From: Bacteriovoracaceae bacterium
GTDB lineage: Bacteria > Bdellovibrionota > Bacteriovoracia > Bacteriovoracales > Bacteriovoracaceae
NCBI GenBank assembly: GCA_013141065.1
Contig: JABFRR010000001.1
Location: 174,633-238,632, forward strand
Length of the DNA: 64,000 nt
Direction of reading: 5' to 3'
Below the pieces are notes generated by a model. The model saw only the letters and a program-made list of their open reading frames with translations, had not been told where the DNA came from and searched no databases. Position 1 is the stretch's first letter, and every line of letters begins with the position of its first letter. Of the stretch, positions 1-10,509 are shown piece by piece. A program made the translations under genes and the position numbers.

Positions 1-498
1 GTAGCTAATTATCGTGAAGCTTATAGTCTTTTTGCCACGACTGGAATTTTATTTAATCACGAGTCACCTTTTAGAGGTGACAATTTTGTAACCAAAAAGA
101 TTATTCATGGAGCAGTTGCAATCGCGAATGGGCAAAAAAAAGATAAATTGGAATTAGGTAATATCTCAATTAAGCGCGATTGGGGATGGGCACCTGAATA
201 TATGACGGCTGTTTGGAAAATGTTACAGCTTGATAAACCACATGATCTAATTATTGCGACAGGGGAAACTCATTCGCTAGAAAATTTTTTAGAAATGGCT
301 TTTGGATACTTTAATCTTAGCTGGAAAGATCATGTAATATTAAACGATTCACTTAAGAGACCAAGTGATCTCGATGCCATCTTTGCCGATCCTGGTGAAG
401 CTGAGCGAGTCTTGAAGTGGAAATCAAAAATAAAACTCAATGCTATTGTTAAAAACATGATTGAGTATGAAATTGATGGAAAGTTTTCTCTAGTCTAA
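1..498 (+). CDS. gmd: GDP-mannose 4,6-dehydratase, C-terminal part (5' end outside window)
   Basis: The frame is open from base 1 and the visible 165 residues begin with a stretch (YREAY, LFATTGILFNHESP, RG..FVTKKI) characteristic of the C-terminal half of GDP-mannose 4,6-dehydratases, followed by the K-R-D-WGWAPEYM motif. The enzyme converts GDP-D-mannose to GDP-4-keto-6-deoxymannose in the cytoplasm. The catalytic Y-x3-K and Rossmann fold lie upstream of the window. A GDP-L-fucose synthase is encoded at 2652, so the pair would make GDP-L-fucose for the surface polysaccharide. The final residues look complete. Confidence 0.9.
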   Translation, partial: VANYREAYSLFATTGILFNHESPFRGDNFVTKKIIHGAVAIANGQKKDKLELGNISIKRDWGWAPEYMTAVWKMLQLDKPHDLIIATGETHSLENFLEMAFGYFNLSWKDHVILNDSLKRPSDLDAIFADPGEAERVLKWKSKIKLNAIVKNMIEYEIDGKFSLV

Positions 499-514
499 AT
501 TTTAGGGGAATAAA

Positions 515-1333
515 ATGTTACCAGAGTGGAAATATAATCAACTAGCAAGATACAAACTATTTCGCGATAAAGTCGTTGCTAAAATTTTAAAAAATCCAAG
601 AATAAACTTGTTAGAAAATAGAGTGGAAGTTTTTACTTCTCTATCAAAAATTGTAGATGATGCCATTGGTTTTTATGGGCTTTCTATAGAAGAATTTTTT
701 CAGAATGTTAGCAAATGGGAAGAGACTGAAACGGCTCTTTTTAACAATGCTGAAACATTAAAAATTTTTTATGAATCATGGAATGATGAAGCTTCTATTC
801 AGAATGTGTGTGCAAATATAGTTAATCAACTAATCTGGTTTGAAAATTATAATGTTTGCAGTGAGTTCACATTGCATGCTGAAAAAATCATTGATTACGG
901 TTGCGGAACGGGAAGCTTGTCTTTGGCGCTCGCTCAAAACAATAAAATAAAGAACGAACTTGTTCTTTTAGATGTTCCCAATGATGTAAGTATTTTTAGA
1001 GATCATATTATCAAAAAATACGGAATGCCTAATGTTTCGAATGGTAATATTCTAGAATATAAGACTGACAAACAAGCTGATTTGATTATGTGCCTAGATG
1101 TCCTGGAGCACTTAGAAGAGTCTTCATCTATTTTCATTAACCAACTTTCTCCTTTGTTAAAAAAAGGTGGATTGGCCATCTTGCGTGCTCCTTGGAGAGG
1201 TCAATTAACTCATATTGATCAAGCAGCAGATGATTTTTACCTTAATGGTGGAAAAAAATTCTTAACTGAAAACTACGAAGAAGTTTATCGATTTGGAAAC
1301 TATGATATTTGTGCTGTTTACAGAAAGCGTTAA
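515..1333 (+). CDS. SAM-dependent methyltransferase (class I)
   Basis: A 272-residue soluble protein. Around residues 123-135 it has the glycine-rich motif I of class I methyltransferases (DYGCGTGSLSL), followed by an acidic end of strand two (LLDVP) and a motif-IV-like CLDVLEHLEE. The first ~110 residues are a helical extension without a recognisable domain. The start has a good ribosome site (AGGGGAA, 8 bases upstream). It sits between gmd and wzx, so a sugar O- or N-methylation, or modification of the chain end, is likely, but the substrate cannot be read from the sequence. Confidence 0.75.
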   Translation: MLPEWKYNQLARYKLFRDKVVAKILKNPRINLLENRVEVFTSLSKIVDDAIGFYGLSIEEFFQNVSKWEETETALFNNAETLKIFYESWNDEASIQNVCANIVNQLIWFENYNVCSEFTLHAEKIIDYGCGTGSLSLALAQNNKIKNELVLLDVPNDVSIFRDHIIKKYGMPNVSNGNILEYKTDKQADLIMCLDVLEHLEESSSIFINQLSPLLKKGGLAILRAPWRGQLTHIDQAADDFYLNGGKKFLTENYEEVYRFGNYDICAVYRKR

Positions 1334-1347
1334 TTAGGGAAATTAAA

Positions 1348-2655
1348 TTGCTCAAAATTGTAAAAAAATTAAAATCACATGCAGGTGCCAGGAGATATGG
1401 TACTAATACTTTATGGGGATTTTTAGAACAATTTCTTAGAATGTTTTCAGGATTATTCTTAGGGATTTGGGTTGCACGCCATTTAGGGCCGAGTGACTCT
1501 GGGTTAATTAGCTACACTGTGGCCTTTGTTTCTTTATTCGGTGGTCTCTCTAAGCTTGGAATGGATTCAATCATTATTAAGCATATCGTAAAGACACCTC
1601 AACGCTCAAACTATATTCTAGGAACGGCATTTAATTTAAAATTTTTTACAGCGCTTGCGCTTACCTTGATCGTTTTTTTGTATTATGTGCTTTTTGGAAA
1701 ATTTAATATCGAAGGAGTTTCAGTCTGTATTGTTATGCTGACTCTTCTTTTTCAATCTATTGAAGTCGTCGATTTTTATTTTCAAGCGAAAGTTCAATCT
1801 AAATATGTGACGATTTGTAAAATTACTCAGTTGATTATAAGCTCAGCTTTGAAATTGTATTTTTTACTTCAAGATTATTCGGTTATTTATTTCGTCGTCT
1901 TACTGTTGATTGATCAGATCACCTTAAGCATCTCTCTTTGGTATTCTTATAAAAAAATGCATGGAGGAGTCTTTTTCTTTTCTTTTGATAAGGCAGTGGC
2001 CAAAGAACTTTTGAAAGAAAGCTGGCCGTTGATTCTTACGACATTGCTAATCACTATTTATATGAGAATTGATCAAGTTATAATTAAGATGATGCTCTCA
2101 GACGCAGAAGTAGGGATTTATTCTGTCGCAGTAAAGCTCAGTGAAGTAGCTTATTTCGTTCCTGCCATTATTGCTTCTTCTGTTTTTCCGGCTATCGTGA
2201 ACGCTAAAGAAAGTGATGAGAAACTTTTTTATGGAAGAGTGTCGAATCTATATTTTTTATTTTTTTGGTTAGCGTTATTTTGCTATGCCCCTCTGCTGTT
2301 TTTTAGCAAAGAAATTGTCTTATTATTATACGGAAAAGAATTTGTAGGAGCTGCACCTTCACTAGTTATATTGAGTTTAGCTAGTATTGTTGTCTTTACT
2401 TCTTTTGTGACAACTCAACTAGTTATCGTAAATGCGCAACAAAAAAGATCTTCTATCGCAACTGGAATAGGTGCGCTTATGAATGTTTTATTCAACTTAA
2501 TCCTTATCCCTAAATTTGGTATTTTAGGATCGGCTTATGCTACACTGATAGCATATGTTTTCTCGTCATTTGTTGTTCCGGTGTATTTTAGAATAGACAA
2601 AAATTATCCCAAAATTTTATTTTTAAGCATATTTAAGTTAGGTGAGATCAAATGA
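1348..2655 (+). CDS. wzx: Wzx-type polysaccharide flippase
   Basis: A protein of about 435 residues with 12 or so hydrophobic segments and the MATE/PST-like N-terminus ([29 protein letters not shown]) typical of O-unit flippases, which move undecaprenyl-linked repeat units across the inner membrane. I prefer the TTG at 1348, which has an AGGGA ribosome site 7 bases upstream. A longer in-frame start at 1309 would overlap the upstream methyltransferase by 25 bases. The 3' end overlaps the next start (ATGA-type), so the genes are co-transcribed. Confidence 0.88.
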   Translation: MLKIVKKLKSHAGARRYGTNTLWGFLEQFLRMFSGLFLGIWVARHLGPSDSGLISYTVAFVSLFGGLSKLGMDSIIIKHIVKTPQRSNYILGTAFNLKFFTALALTLIVFLYYVLFGKFNIEGVSVCIVMLTLLFQSIEVVDFYFQAKVQSKYVTICKITQLIISSALKLYFLLQDYSVIYFVVLLLIDQITLSISLWYSYKKMHGGVFFFSFDKAVAKELLKESWPLILTTLLITIYMRIDQVIIKMMLSDAEVGIYSVAVKLSEVAYFVPAIIASSVFPAIVNAKESDEKLFYGRVSNLYFLFFWLALFCYAPLLFFSKEIVLLLYGKEFVGAAPSLVILSLASIVVFTSFVTTQLVIVNAQQKRSSIATGIGALMNVLFNLILIPKFGILGSAYATLIAYVFSSFVVPVYFRIDKNYPKILFLSIFKLGEIK

Positions 2656-3584
2656 AAATATTTATTGCAGGCCACAAGGGGCTCGTTGGAAGTGCGCTTT
2701 ATAGTGAAGCGGTTAAGAGAAGTTATTCTGTTATTGTAGCAGATAGATCAGAACTAGATTTATTAGATGAAAATGCGACTTTGGAGTTTATCAAATCTCA
2801 CAGGCCAGATTGGATTTTTTTAGCAGCTGCGAAAGTCGGTGGTATTTATGCCAATAATACATATCCAGTTACTTTTTTAAATGAAAATTTAAAAATTCAA
2901 ATGAATGTTCTTCAAGCAGCAGCTGAAGTAAAAGTTTCAAAAGTTTTATTTTTGGGATCGAGCTGTATTTATCCTAAATTTGCACCACAGCCAATTAATG
3001 AAAATAGTCTTTTAACTTCAGAGCTTGAGCCGACAAATGAGTTTTACTCAATTGCAAAAATTGCTGGAATTAAGATGTGCAGTGCTTATGCTAAAGAGTT
3101 TGGCTCTGAGTTTATTTCAGTAATGCCAACTAATATGTATGGGCTTAACGATAATTATCACAAAGAGAATGCTCACGCACTACCAATGCTTCTTCGCCGC
3201 TTTCATGAAGCAAAATTAGAAAATGCATCAGAGGTAAAAGTTTGGGGGACAGGGACACCTAAGCGTGAATTCATGTTCTCGACAGATTTAGCTGAGGCTT
3301 GTTTCTTCTTAATGGAGAACTTTAATAGAGAACAAATCGGAGAATTAATTAATATCGGAACAGGTGTTGATTGTACGATTTCTGAGCTTGCAGAGACGAT
3401 TAAAGAAGTTGTTGGATATGAAGGAAAAATCGTTTTTGATCCATCTAAACCAGATGGAACTCCTAGGAAGCTCCTCGATACTGGCAAGATTAATAAATTG
3501 GGTTGGAAAGCTAAAGTTTCACTTCGTGAAGGCTTAGTTAAAACTTACGAAGACTTAAAAAATAACCCTAATCTAAGAATGTGA
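2652..3584 (+). CDS. fcl: GDP-L-fucose synthase
   Basis: A 310-residue short-chain dehydrogenase/reductase. The NAD(P) site [10 protein letters not shown] is at residues 7-16, the catalytic serine is in GSSCIYP (residues 102-108), and Y132-x3-K136 forms the active site (EFYSIAK). The motif AAKVGGI and the downstream [10 protein letters not shown] stretch are typical of Fcl/WcaG. It epimerises and reduces GDP-4-keto-6-deoxymannose made by Gmd (start of window). It overlaps wzx by 4 bases and the next gene by 4 bases, so it lies in a tight operon. Confidence 0.92.
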   Translation: MKIFIAGHKGLVGSALYSEAVKRSYSVIVADRSELDLLDENATLEFIKSHRPDWIFLAAAKVGGIYANNTYPVTFLNENLKIQMNVLQAAAEVKVSKVLFLGSSCIYPKFAPQPINENSLLTSELEPTNEFYSIAKIAGIKMCSAYAKEFGSEFISVMPTNMYGLNDNYHKENAHALPMLLRRFHEAKLENASEVKVWGTGTPKREFMFSTDLAEACFFLMENFNREQIGELINIGTGVDCTISELAETIKEVVGYEGKIVFDPSKPDGTPRKLLDTGKINKLGWKAKVSLREGLVKTYEDLKNNPNLRM

Positions 3585-4555
3585 ATATGTTGAGTGTTGG
3601 TTTTTACATAAAATGGGATAAAGGATCACTTCACTCCAAGGGTAATGTTTTGGGGGATGAGCTCATTGCTGAAACAATGGCGAAGTATTTACGTCGGCAA
3701 CCAGGTGTTAGTGGGGCGGAAGTTTACACTCCTAATTTTCTTCCGCAAGAAAAATTGGATGTCATGATTTACTTGAATGACACTCCTCCAATTTCTGAAA
3801 TCGCTAAAAAGCATATCCTGTATTTGCAAAATGGTTATGGAGTTGGAGCTCAAGAGCTTCTTAAAGAATTGCGCTCGCACAGCTATGATGGTTACGTATT
3901 CTTTTCGAACTATCTTTTAAAGCTTCACCAAGCAGATGGCTTTAATGGGTTATTTCTTCCTTTTGGAGTTGATCTAGAAGTTTTCTACCCAAGAGAAGTT
4001 GATGAAAAATTAGAATTTGAAGTAGCTTATATTGGAAATGACATTAAGGGCGAAGAGAGAACTGTGAAGTATTTATACCCAGCAGTTGATTTTAATTTTG
4101 GTCTTTACGGCAATTGGGAAATTCAAAAATCGCGCTTTAAGTTTTGGAAAAATTTTAAAAAACACCATCCGTATAAACACAAATTCCAAGAGATTTCTCG
4201 TAAGAAAATCCCTCAAGAATTAGTGCCGAGCTTGTATAGTTCAACTAAGATAAACTTGAATTGCACGATTCAAGCTTGTGTAGATTGGGATGTTATTACC
4301 CTAAGAACACTTGAGGTTCTAGCTTGTAAAGGTTTCCTCATTACTGATTCCGTTCCCGTAGCAGAGGAGCTGTTAAGAGACTGTGTTGTTTTCACGACTG
4401 GTGGAGCGGATTTGACTGAAAAAATTAAATTTTATTTGAAATATGATGACCAAAGAAAGACAATAGCTGACAGAGGTTATGAATTTGTGATAAATAATGC
4501 TTCAGCAGAGGTACGAACTAAAGAATTATTGAATTATATTCAAGAGGTTATATGA
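3581..4555 (+). CDS. CgeB-like family 1 glycosyltransferase
   Basis: A protein of about 324 residues. The C-terminal part (residues ~215-320: [33 protein letters not shown], then [10 protein letters not shown]) matches the donor-binding half of the CgeB-type GT-B family (Glyco_trans_1_2). A GTG at 3581 overlaps the fcl stop; an ATG six bases on (3587) is an equally possible start. It is probably a cytoplasmic inner-membrane-associated transferase that adds one sugar to the O-unit. Donor and linkage are unknown. Confidence 0.75.
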   Translation: MNMLSVGFYIKWDKGSLHSKGNVLGDELIAETMAKYLRRQPGVSGAEVYTPNFLPQEKLDVMIYLNDTPPISEIAKKHILYLQNGYGVGAQELLKELRSHSYDGYVFFSNYLLKLHQADGFNGLFLPFGVDLEVFYPREVDEKLEFEVAYIGNDIKGEERTVKYLYPAVDFNFGLYGNWEIQKSRFKFWKNFKKHHPYKHKFQEISRKKIPQELVPSLYSSTKINLNCTIQACVDWDVITLRTLEVLACKGFLITDSVPVAEELLRDCVVFTTGGADLTEKIKFYLKYDDQRKTIADRGYEFVINNASAEVRTKELLNYIQEVI

Positions 4556-5925
4556 AAATAGCGTTGATTAATCCACCTGTTATTAGGTCGAAAAACTCAT
4601 CTCCAGAGAATAATTTTAAAATTGAAGGTATTTTAGTAAATCAAAAATTTAGAAAAATTTTAGGAGTTACCAGAGCATTCAATTTTTTGAATAAAGTTAC
4701 AGGTGCAAATTTACGCTTTGGGGTAAGGGCTGGATCAAGATGGCCATTCACTATGGATGAAAGACATGATTACGCACCATTTCCTTTCTTCATGGCTTAC
4801 TCAGCAAGTTTGTTGAAAAAGAATGGATTTGAAGTAGAGCTTTTTGATGCCATTTCTAGTAATGAATATAATTATGATATCTTTCTTGAAAAAGTGAAAG
4901 CTTCTAAGCCAGATATTGTCTTAATTGAATGCTCTACGCCAACTATTGATATCGATATTTGGTTTGCAAAAAGGGTTTCGGAGTTTGCAGAAGTTGCTTT
5001 GGCTGGACCACATTTAGCTTCACATGTTGAATCTGTTAAGAAAAGTGCTCCTTTTGTTAGCTACTTTTTGAAAGGAGAATACATTTCAAGCTCACTTAAA
5101 ATGGCTCAGGAGCAAAGAAAAGGAGTTTACGAGACAGAAGTCGTAAAAGATGTAGATTCAATTCCTTTTCCTTTTAGAGATTACGAAGGCTGGCAAAATA
5201 CATTTGATGCCTCTATGCCTACAGCTCAGCCTCAGTTGCAACTATACGGCAGCAAGGGATGTCCTTTTAAGTGTACTTTTTGCTCATGGCCGCAAACTAT
5301 GTATTTCGGCAATGTGGCCCTAAGAAAGCCTGAAAACATTGCTCAAGAGATTCGAGAAGCTGTAAGCCTTCATGGATACAAAAGTATTTTCTTTGATGAC
5401 GATACTTTTAATCTTGGTACAGACAGAATTAGCCAACTTTGTGATTATTTGAAAGAAATTAGTCTTCCATGGACAATGATGGGAAGACTTGATTGCTCTC
5501 CTGATTGGCTATATGACAAAATGGTTGAGAGTGGTTGCGTTGGAATGCGATTTGGGATTGAAACATTCAACCTAGAAGTTTTAAAGAATGTTAAAAAAGG
5601 TATTGAAAGAAAAGATTTTAGAGCTACTTTGGAACATATTGCAACGAAGTACCCACATGTAATGATTCATTTAACAATGATGACTGACATGCCAGGTATG
5701 ACGAATGAAATGCATTTAAATGACATGGAAATTCTTCGTAATATTGGATTTAGTTCTACTGACGTTGCTCCAGTTAACATCTTTAGAAGTTTTCAGTTAT
5801 CAAAATGTGTTCCTTTCCCAGGGACTGAGCTTTACCGTGAAATGAAAGAAAAATACGGTGATACAAATTTAGATAAATTTAAATACTATGATGGTGGACA
5901 AGATACGATCATGAAAAAAGTATGA
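4552..5925 (+). CDS. B12-binding domain radical SAM protein
   Basis: A 457-residue protein with an N-terminal cobalamin-binding-like fold (about residues 70-185) and a radical SAM core with the iron-sulfur ligands C237-x3-C241-x2-C244 (GCPFKCTFCSW). The sequence then runs through a (beta/alpha) barrel with FFDDDTF and GIETFN. Related enzymes methylate or rearrange unreactive carbons. Here, inside a sugar operon, a role in making or modifying a branched or unusual sugar is likely. It overlaps the upstream gene by 4 bases (ATGA). Confidence 0.82.
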   Translation: MKIALINPPVIRSKNSSPENNFKIEGILVNQKFRKILGVTRAFNFLNKVTGANLRFGVRAGSRWPFTMDERHDYAPFPFFMAYSASLLKKNGFEVELFDAISSNEYNYDIFLEKVKASKPDIVLIECSTPTIDIDIWFAKRVSEFAEVALAGPHLASHVESVKKSAPFVSYFLKGEYISSSLKMAQEQRKGVYETEVVKDVDSIPFPFRDYEGWQNTFDASMPTAQPQLQLYGSKGCPFKCTFCSWPQTMYFGNVALRKPENIAQEIREAVSLHGYKSIFFDDDTFNLGTDRISQLCDYLKEISLPWTMMGRLDCSPDWLYDKMVESGCVGMRFGIETFNLEVLKNVKKGIERKDFRATLEHIATKYPHVMIHLTMMTDMPGMTNEMHLNDMEILRNIGFSSTDVAPVNIFRSFQLSKCVPFPGTELYREMKEKYGDTNLDKFKYYDGGQDTIMKKV

Positions 5926-5928
5926 TTG

Positions 5929-6774
5929 ATGAAAGTTTTAGTTTTAGGTGCTTCAGGTTTTATCGGCAATTACCTCTATGATTCTTTCTTGCAAGACGGA
6001 GTTGTTGTAGATGGTACCTACTTTACTAGAAAAATTAAACCTGAATACATTCAATTAGATTTAACTAATATGACGGAAGTAAGCTCTTTCTTCAAAGAAA
6101 GAACTTACGACTTCATTATCCTAGCTGCTGCCAATAAGAATGTTAAACAATGCGAAGACAGCTACGACATTGCATATAAGCTCAATGTACTTCCGGTTGA
6201 ACATCTTTTAAACTCTCTTGGGCCTTCTTCGTCATCAACAATTATTTTCATGTCATCTGATTATGTTTTTGATGGAACGAAGGGAAATTACTCAGAGACT
6301 TCAGATACTAACCCGCAAACTAATTATGGAAAAACCAAGCTTCTTGCTGAAGAGCTTTTGTTGAAAAATGCGTCAAATTCCTTCATCGTCCGCACGTCGG
6401 CAGTTATGGGGAAAGGAGGAGTGTTTTTTGATTGGTTAGTGGGAGAGATCAGGAATACAGAGAATGTAACAATGTTTGATAATATTTTCTTCACACCGAC
6501 GCCAATAAGCTATTTAGCTAGTATGCTTAAGAAGCTGTGTTCTTCTAATAATGAGCTTAAGAATACGAGAGTCCTCCATGTTGTTGGTGGAAGAAAGTTT
6601 TCTCGTTACGAGTTTGCAAAATATATTAAAGAGCTTATTCCTTCATCTTCATGTGAAGTGATTGCTGAAAAAGCACAAGAAAGTCAGTTTATGCAAAAAG
6701 ATTTATCCATGGTGAGTGTGAAGTTGAACTCAGATAATTATGAAGATGAATATTTTAAAAGAGAGCTCGTGTAA
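5929..6774 (+). CDS. RmlD-like sugar-nucleotide reductase (SDR)
   Basis: A protein of about 281 residues with a nucleotide-binding motif at the N-terminus (VLGASGFIG), a substrate loop MSSDYVFDGTKGNY and the catalytic Y-x3-K in NYGKTK. This pattern is that of dTDP-4-dehydrorhamnose reductase (RmlD) relatives, which reduce 4-keto sugars. The ATG at 5929 directly follows the upstream stop; a TTG three bases earlier is possible. The gene runs into the cupin gene (ATGA-like overlap at 6774), so the two may act in successive steps on one sugar. Confidence 0.8.
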   Translation: MKVLVLGASGFIGNYLYDSFLQDGVVVDGTYFTRKIKPEYIQLDLTNMTEVSSFFKERTYDFIILAAANKNVKQCEDSYDIAYKLNVLPVEHLLNSLGPSSSSTIIFMSSDYVFDGTKGNYSETSDTNPQTNYGKTKLLAEELLLKNASNSFIVRTSAVMGKGGVFFDWLVGEIRNTENVTMFDNIFFTPTPISYLASMLKKLCSSNNELKNTRVLHVVGGRKFSRYEFAKYIKELIPSSSCEVIAEKAQESQFMQKDLSMVSVKLNSDNYEDEYFKRELV

Positions 6775-7133
6775 TGATTAAATTTATAGAAAACTATTTC
6801 GCCCATAGTGATGAGCGTGGCTCAATCAAGGGATTATTTAATTTTGGAACATGGGAAGAAGGTAATTTAATTACTTCTAACGCCGGAACCATCAGAGGTG
6901 GGCATTACCATAAAGGGACAAATGAATTATTCATCATTCTTGATGGAAGAATTGAAATAACGACTAAAGAGTTGGGTGGTGATAAGGAAGTAGTTTCAGT
7001 CGTGACGACAGGAGATGTCTTTTTTATTGAACCAAATATCGTCCATACATTCAAATGTATCGAAGATTCTAGATGGATCAATGTTCTTTCAAAAAAGATG
7101 GAGCAGGTTTCACCCGACTTTTATCGCGAGTAA
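6774..7133 (+). CDS. Small cupin (WxcM/FdtA-like sugar ketoisomerase or epimerase)
   Basis: A 119-residue single-cupin protein. It shows the two cupin motifs: GGHYHKGTNELFIILDGRIE (metal or substrate histidines) and GDVFFIEPNIVHTF. Similar proteins are WxcM-like sugar 3,4-ketoisomerases and RmlC relatives that act on 4-keto nucleotide sugars. Its position directly after an RmlD-like reductase supports work on a keto-sugar intermediate. Whether it is an active enzyme or a binding protein cannot be said. Confidence 0.75.
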   Translation: MIKFIENYFAHSDERGSIKGLFNFGTWEEGNLITSNAGTIRGGHYHKGTNELFIILDGRIEITTKELGGDKEVVSVVTTGDVFFIEPNIVHTFKCIEDSRWINVLSKKMEQVSPDFYRE

Positions 7134-7135
7134 AT

Positions 7136-8038
7136 ATGCAATCAGGATTTCAGACACCGATTTTATTTTTAATTTTTAATCGTGATGATACCGCTCAAGC
7201 TGTGTTCAACGAAATAAAAAAACAATCACCAAAATATTTATATGTGGCCGCTGATGGACCTCGTGTTCACAAAGCAGGTGAAGCCGAAAATTGCAGAAGA
7301 ACCAGGGCCATCATTGATCAAGTCGACTGGGATTGCGAAGTGAAAACTCTCTTCAGAGAGAGTAATCTTGGTTGCGGAAGGGCCGTGAGCGAAGCCATTA
7401 CTTGGTTTTTTAACAATGTAGAAAAGGGAATTATCTTAGAAGATGATTGTTTGCCTGATCCATCATTCTTTTCCTATATGGAAGAATTGTTATTAAAATA
7501 TGAAAATGATGAGAGAGTTTCAGCTATCAGTGGAGATAACTTCATTGCTAAACCTCTACCGAATAATGAAAGTTATTTCTTTGGTATCTATCACCATATT
7601 TGGGGATGGGCTTCATGGAGAAGAGCTTGGAATGGTTACGATCTTAAGATGACAAAATGGGTGGCCTCTAGAGATAGTGGCTTACTGGAAAAGATCTTCG
7701 CCGATAAAGCAGAAAGGGCCTATTGGACGAATATTTTAAATGCTTGCAGTGAAGATAAGATTGATACTTGGGATTATCAATGGACTTTTAATTGTTGGAA
7801 TAAAGAAGCCTTAGTTATTCATCCAAATGTTAACATGGTTAAAAATATTGGATTTGATGACCGTGCCACTCACACTAAAGACGACAATGGTTTTTCCCTT
7901 GAAGTTTTTAAAATGAATTTTCCACTAAAGCATCCATTACTTGTAGAAAGAAATAAGAAGTTAGAAAAAGCTATGTGGGAAAAGAGTTTTAAACCTCAAG
8001 GCCGCTTAAGTAGAATTGTAAGGAAAATTTTTAAATGA
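7136..8038 (+). CDS. HlpA-like GT-A glycosyltransferase
   Basis: About 300 residues. It begins with TPILFLIFNRDDTA and has the acidic donor-site motif GIILEDDCLPDPSFF at about residues 100-115, followed by GWASWRRAW, which matches a group of GT2/GNT-I-like transferases often annotated as HlpA-type. I chose the ATG at 7136 because earlier in-frame starts lie inside the cupin gene. It presumably adds a sugar to the lipid-linked O-unit. Confidence 0.72.
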   Translation: MQSGFQTPILFLIFNRDDTAQAVFNEIKKQSPKYLYVAADGPRVHKAGEAENCRRTRAIIDQVDWDCEVKTLFRESNLGCGRAVSEAITWFFNNVEKGIILEDDCLPDPSFFSYMEELLLKYENDERVSAISGDNFIAKPLPNNESYFFGIYHHIWGWASWRRAWNGYDLKMTKWVASRDSGLLEKIFADKAERAYWTNILNACSEDKIDTWDYQWTFNCWNKEALVIHPNVNMVKNIGFDDRATHTKDDNGFSLEVFKMNFPLKHPLLVERNKKLEKAMWEKSFKPQGRLSRIVRKIFK

Positions 8039-8820
8039 GCTCTACTGTAAAATGTCGTGTCTGCGGAGAAAATACAAATTTTCTTTGGGACAACAAACTT
8101 TTAGGTAAGTACGTCGTAAAATACTATCAATGTCCAAAATGTCAGTATGTGATGACTGAAGAGCCCTACTGGATTGAAGAAGCCTATTCAAAATCAATAA
8201 ATTTATCTGATACGGGATACCTTGTTCGGAATTTACTTTTATCAAACTTTGTTTCCATTCTTCTTTTTTTAACGTATTCGAAAGCGAGTTCATTTTTAGA
8301 TTTTGCTGGAGGATATGGAGTATTTGTTAGGCTCATGAGAGATAAGGGCTTTAATTTCTATTGGATTGATAAGTACACCACAAACCTTTTTGCGGTTAAT
8401 TTTGAATGGAAAGAAGGAAAGCATGTTGAAGCGATAACTGCTTTTGAAGTTTTTGAACATCTTGTTACGCCCAAAGAAGAAATCGCAGAATTATTTAAAA
8501 GTGCTAAAACTCTTATAATATCTACAGATTTATATCAAGATAAAGCACCTGGAAAAAATTGGGAGTACTTAGGTTTCGATCATGGACAGCATATTGGCTT
8601 TTATAATAAAAAGACTTTAGCTTATGTGGCCAGTCAACACAATATGAGAGTTTATTCATATGGCGGGATTCATGTGTTTACAAGAGATGAGCGCTTAAGT
8701 AATTTTAAGTTCTATCTTTCTAAGTTGCTCTTTAAATTTAAATTTCACCATCTGCTAAAAAGATTCCTGGAGAGCAAGACCTTATCGGATAGTCACCAAA
8801 TTAAGAAGGAGTCTGTTTGA
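8035..8820 (+). CDS. Class I SAM methyltransferase with N-terminal zinc-binding motif
   Basis: A 261-residue protein. The N-terminus holds two CxxC pairs (CRVCG at residue ~8, CPKCQ at ~34) that probably bind zinc, followed by a methyltransferase core (FLDFAGGYGVF at ~85-95; AFEVFEHL). The arrangement recalls sugar C-methyltransferases, which would fit a branched sugar, but it is shorter than the classical ~410-residue C-methyltransferases and lacks their C-terminal part. It overlaps both neighbouring genes by 4 bases. Confidence 0.7.
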   Translation: MSSTVKCRVCGENTNFLWDNKLLGKYVVKYYQCPKCQYVMTEEPYWIEEAYSKSINLSDTGYLVRNLLLSNFVSILLFLTYSKASSFLDFAGGYGVFVRLMRDKGFNFYWIDKYTTNLFAVNFEWKEGKHVEAITAFEVFEHLVTPKEEIAELFKSAKTLIISTDLYQDKAPGKNWEYLGFDHGQHIGFYNKKTLAYVASQHNMRVYSYGGIHVFTRDERLSNFKFYLSKLLFKFKFHHLLKRFLESKTLSDSHQIKKESV

Positions 8821-9575
8821 TTTCAGTCGTTACAATCACATTTAACAACTTTGAAGAATTAGTTACCACCCTTAAATCTATAGAGGGCATTCCTAATTTA
8901 GAGTCCATTGTTATCAACGGTGGCTCATGTGAAAAAACAAAAGAATTTTTAAAAACATATTCTGGAACTTCGGTTTCTGAGAAAGATCATGGAATTTCTG
9001 ATGCTTTTAACAAGGGGCTAGCGCGTACTCATGGTGCAGCTGTTATGTTTTTAAATAGCGGTGATCTGCTTCTTGATAAAGATTATATTAATTGGACAAA
9101 TGAAATTTTTAGGAAGCATGAAGAAATAGATTTTGTGTATTCAGGTATCAGTATAAAAGATCCTGAAATGGGCATAGTTCATGTTACTGCAGAAAATGCA
9201 GAAGAACGTTCTTTGGCAAAAGGTCTACCATATCCTCACCAAACACTTATCATCAGAAAGAGGATTTTTAATCAAATTGGAAATTTCAAAATAACCTTAA
9301 AGTGTGCAATGGATTTTGATCTAATTTTAAGAATGAGAAAACTTGGAAGTAGAGGAAAGTATTATCCTAAAATGACAGTACTTATGGATGGAGCAGGTAT
9401 TTCTTCACAAAATGATCTTCGCGTTTTAATAGAAAATTATAATGTCTTGAAAGATAACAACCAATTATCTTTTCCTATTAAGTGCAGACTTGGCATTTCA
9501 CTTCTACTAATTTACCTTAAAAAAACCATGCTGGTAAATGTCATCAAAAGATACAGACACAAACTCTCTTATTAG
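8817..9575 (+). CDS. Family 2 glycosyltransferase (WcaA-like)
   Basis: A 252-residue GT-A fold protein. The N-terminus ISVVTITFNN, the INGGS motif and the donor-site NSGD (about residue 78) with a following KHEEIDFVYSG are typical of GT2 enzymes of colanic-acid and O-antigen loci. The likely start is the TTG at 8817, with a strong AAGAAGGAG ribosome site and a 4-base overlap with the preceding stop. It is the last intact plus-strand gene of this operon. Confidence 0.8.
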   Translation: MISVVTITFNNFEELVTTLKSIEGIPNLESIVINGGSCEKTKEFLKTYSGTSVSEKDHGISDAFNKGLARTHGAAVMFLNSGDLLLDKDYINWTNEIFRKHEEIDFVYSGISIKDPEMGIVHVTAENAEERSLAKGLPYPHQTLIIRKRIFNQIGNFKITLKCAMDFDLILRMRKLGSRGKYYPKMTVLMDGAGISSQNDLRVLIENYNVLKDNNQLSFPIKCRLGISLLLIYLKKTMLVNVIKRYRHKLSY

Positions 9576-10509
9576 CTTAAGACCTTTTGTACCAGTACTT
9601 TTTCATGAAAGGTTTTTCAAATAAAAAATATAAAATTGCTGAAGTTATCCACACAATTGGCACTGTAAAGATGGCAAAGGCCAGCAAGATCAAATAGAAG
9701 TTACCAGTTGGGAAGAGAGACTGGAAGATTTTTCCTGTAAGAGATGATGAAATAGTGGTAAAGGTAGATGGTGTAGCACATCCCGCCTGTAATGCAGAGA
9801 AATTTTGTTGAAAATAATCGACTGTTGTATTTTCCTTTGAAAGCAGCAATGAAGATTATAAAGAATAATAGGGGTAGCAATATCGGGATATAAAATTTGT
9901 TACAGAGGACTAAGACAATTCCACTCCATGCAAGAATAGAAAAAATATCCCAATAATAATTCTTAGGACTGGTTTCCATTTCGAGAGTCATTATATCTGC
10001 TAGAAAAATCCCAGTCATAAAATACTCAAAGAAATTGAAGACACCTGGAAGGTTGGAATCCTTTGCAATTATAGCTAAAAGCACCCACAGAATTCTTCTT
10101 TGAAGAACCGGCATTTTAAAACTTAAAGAAATGAGAGGTATTAATATATAAAATTGAATCTCAATTCCTAGTGACCAAATAACCGCACTGATTATGTTAT
10201 CTCCTCCGTAAATCGGTGCATGAAGATAAAAGAGGAGGGAAAAGAAAGCTTGCGCTATAAACAGAAGTCACAGTAAGTAAAACAAAAAGAATCGTAAGGT
10301 TAATGATGTAAGGGGGATCAAAGCGTGAAAATCTTCTTATGAAATAGCTTTTAAGCGATTTCGCAGTTAAGGGAGAATGAAAAAAAGGTTTAGATAAAAT
10401 AAAAGAACTAATGACGAAAAAAAGCTCAACTCCGTATTTTCCAATTGTAAAAATATTTGAAGAAAGTGATTTAGCGAAGAATTTATTCTCCACGTATACT
10501 GAAAGCATT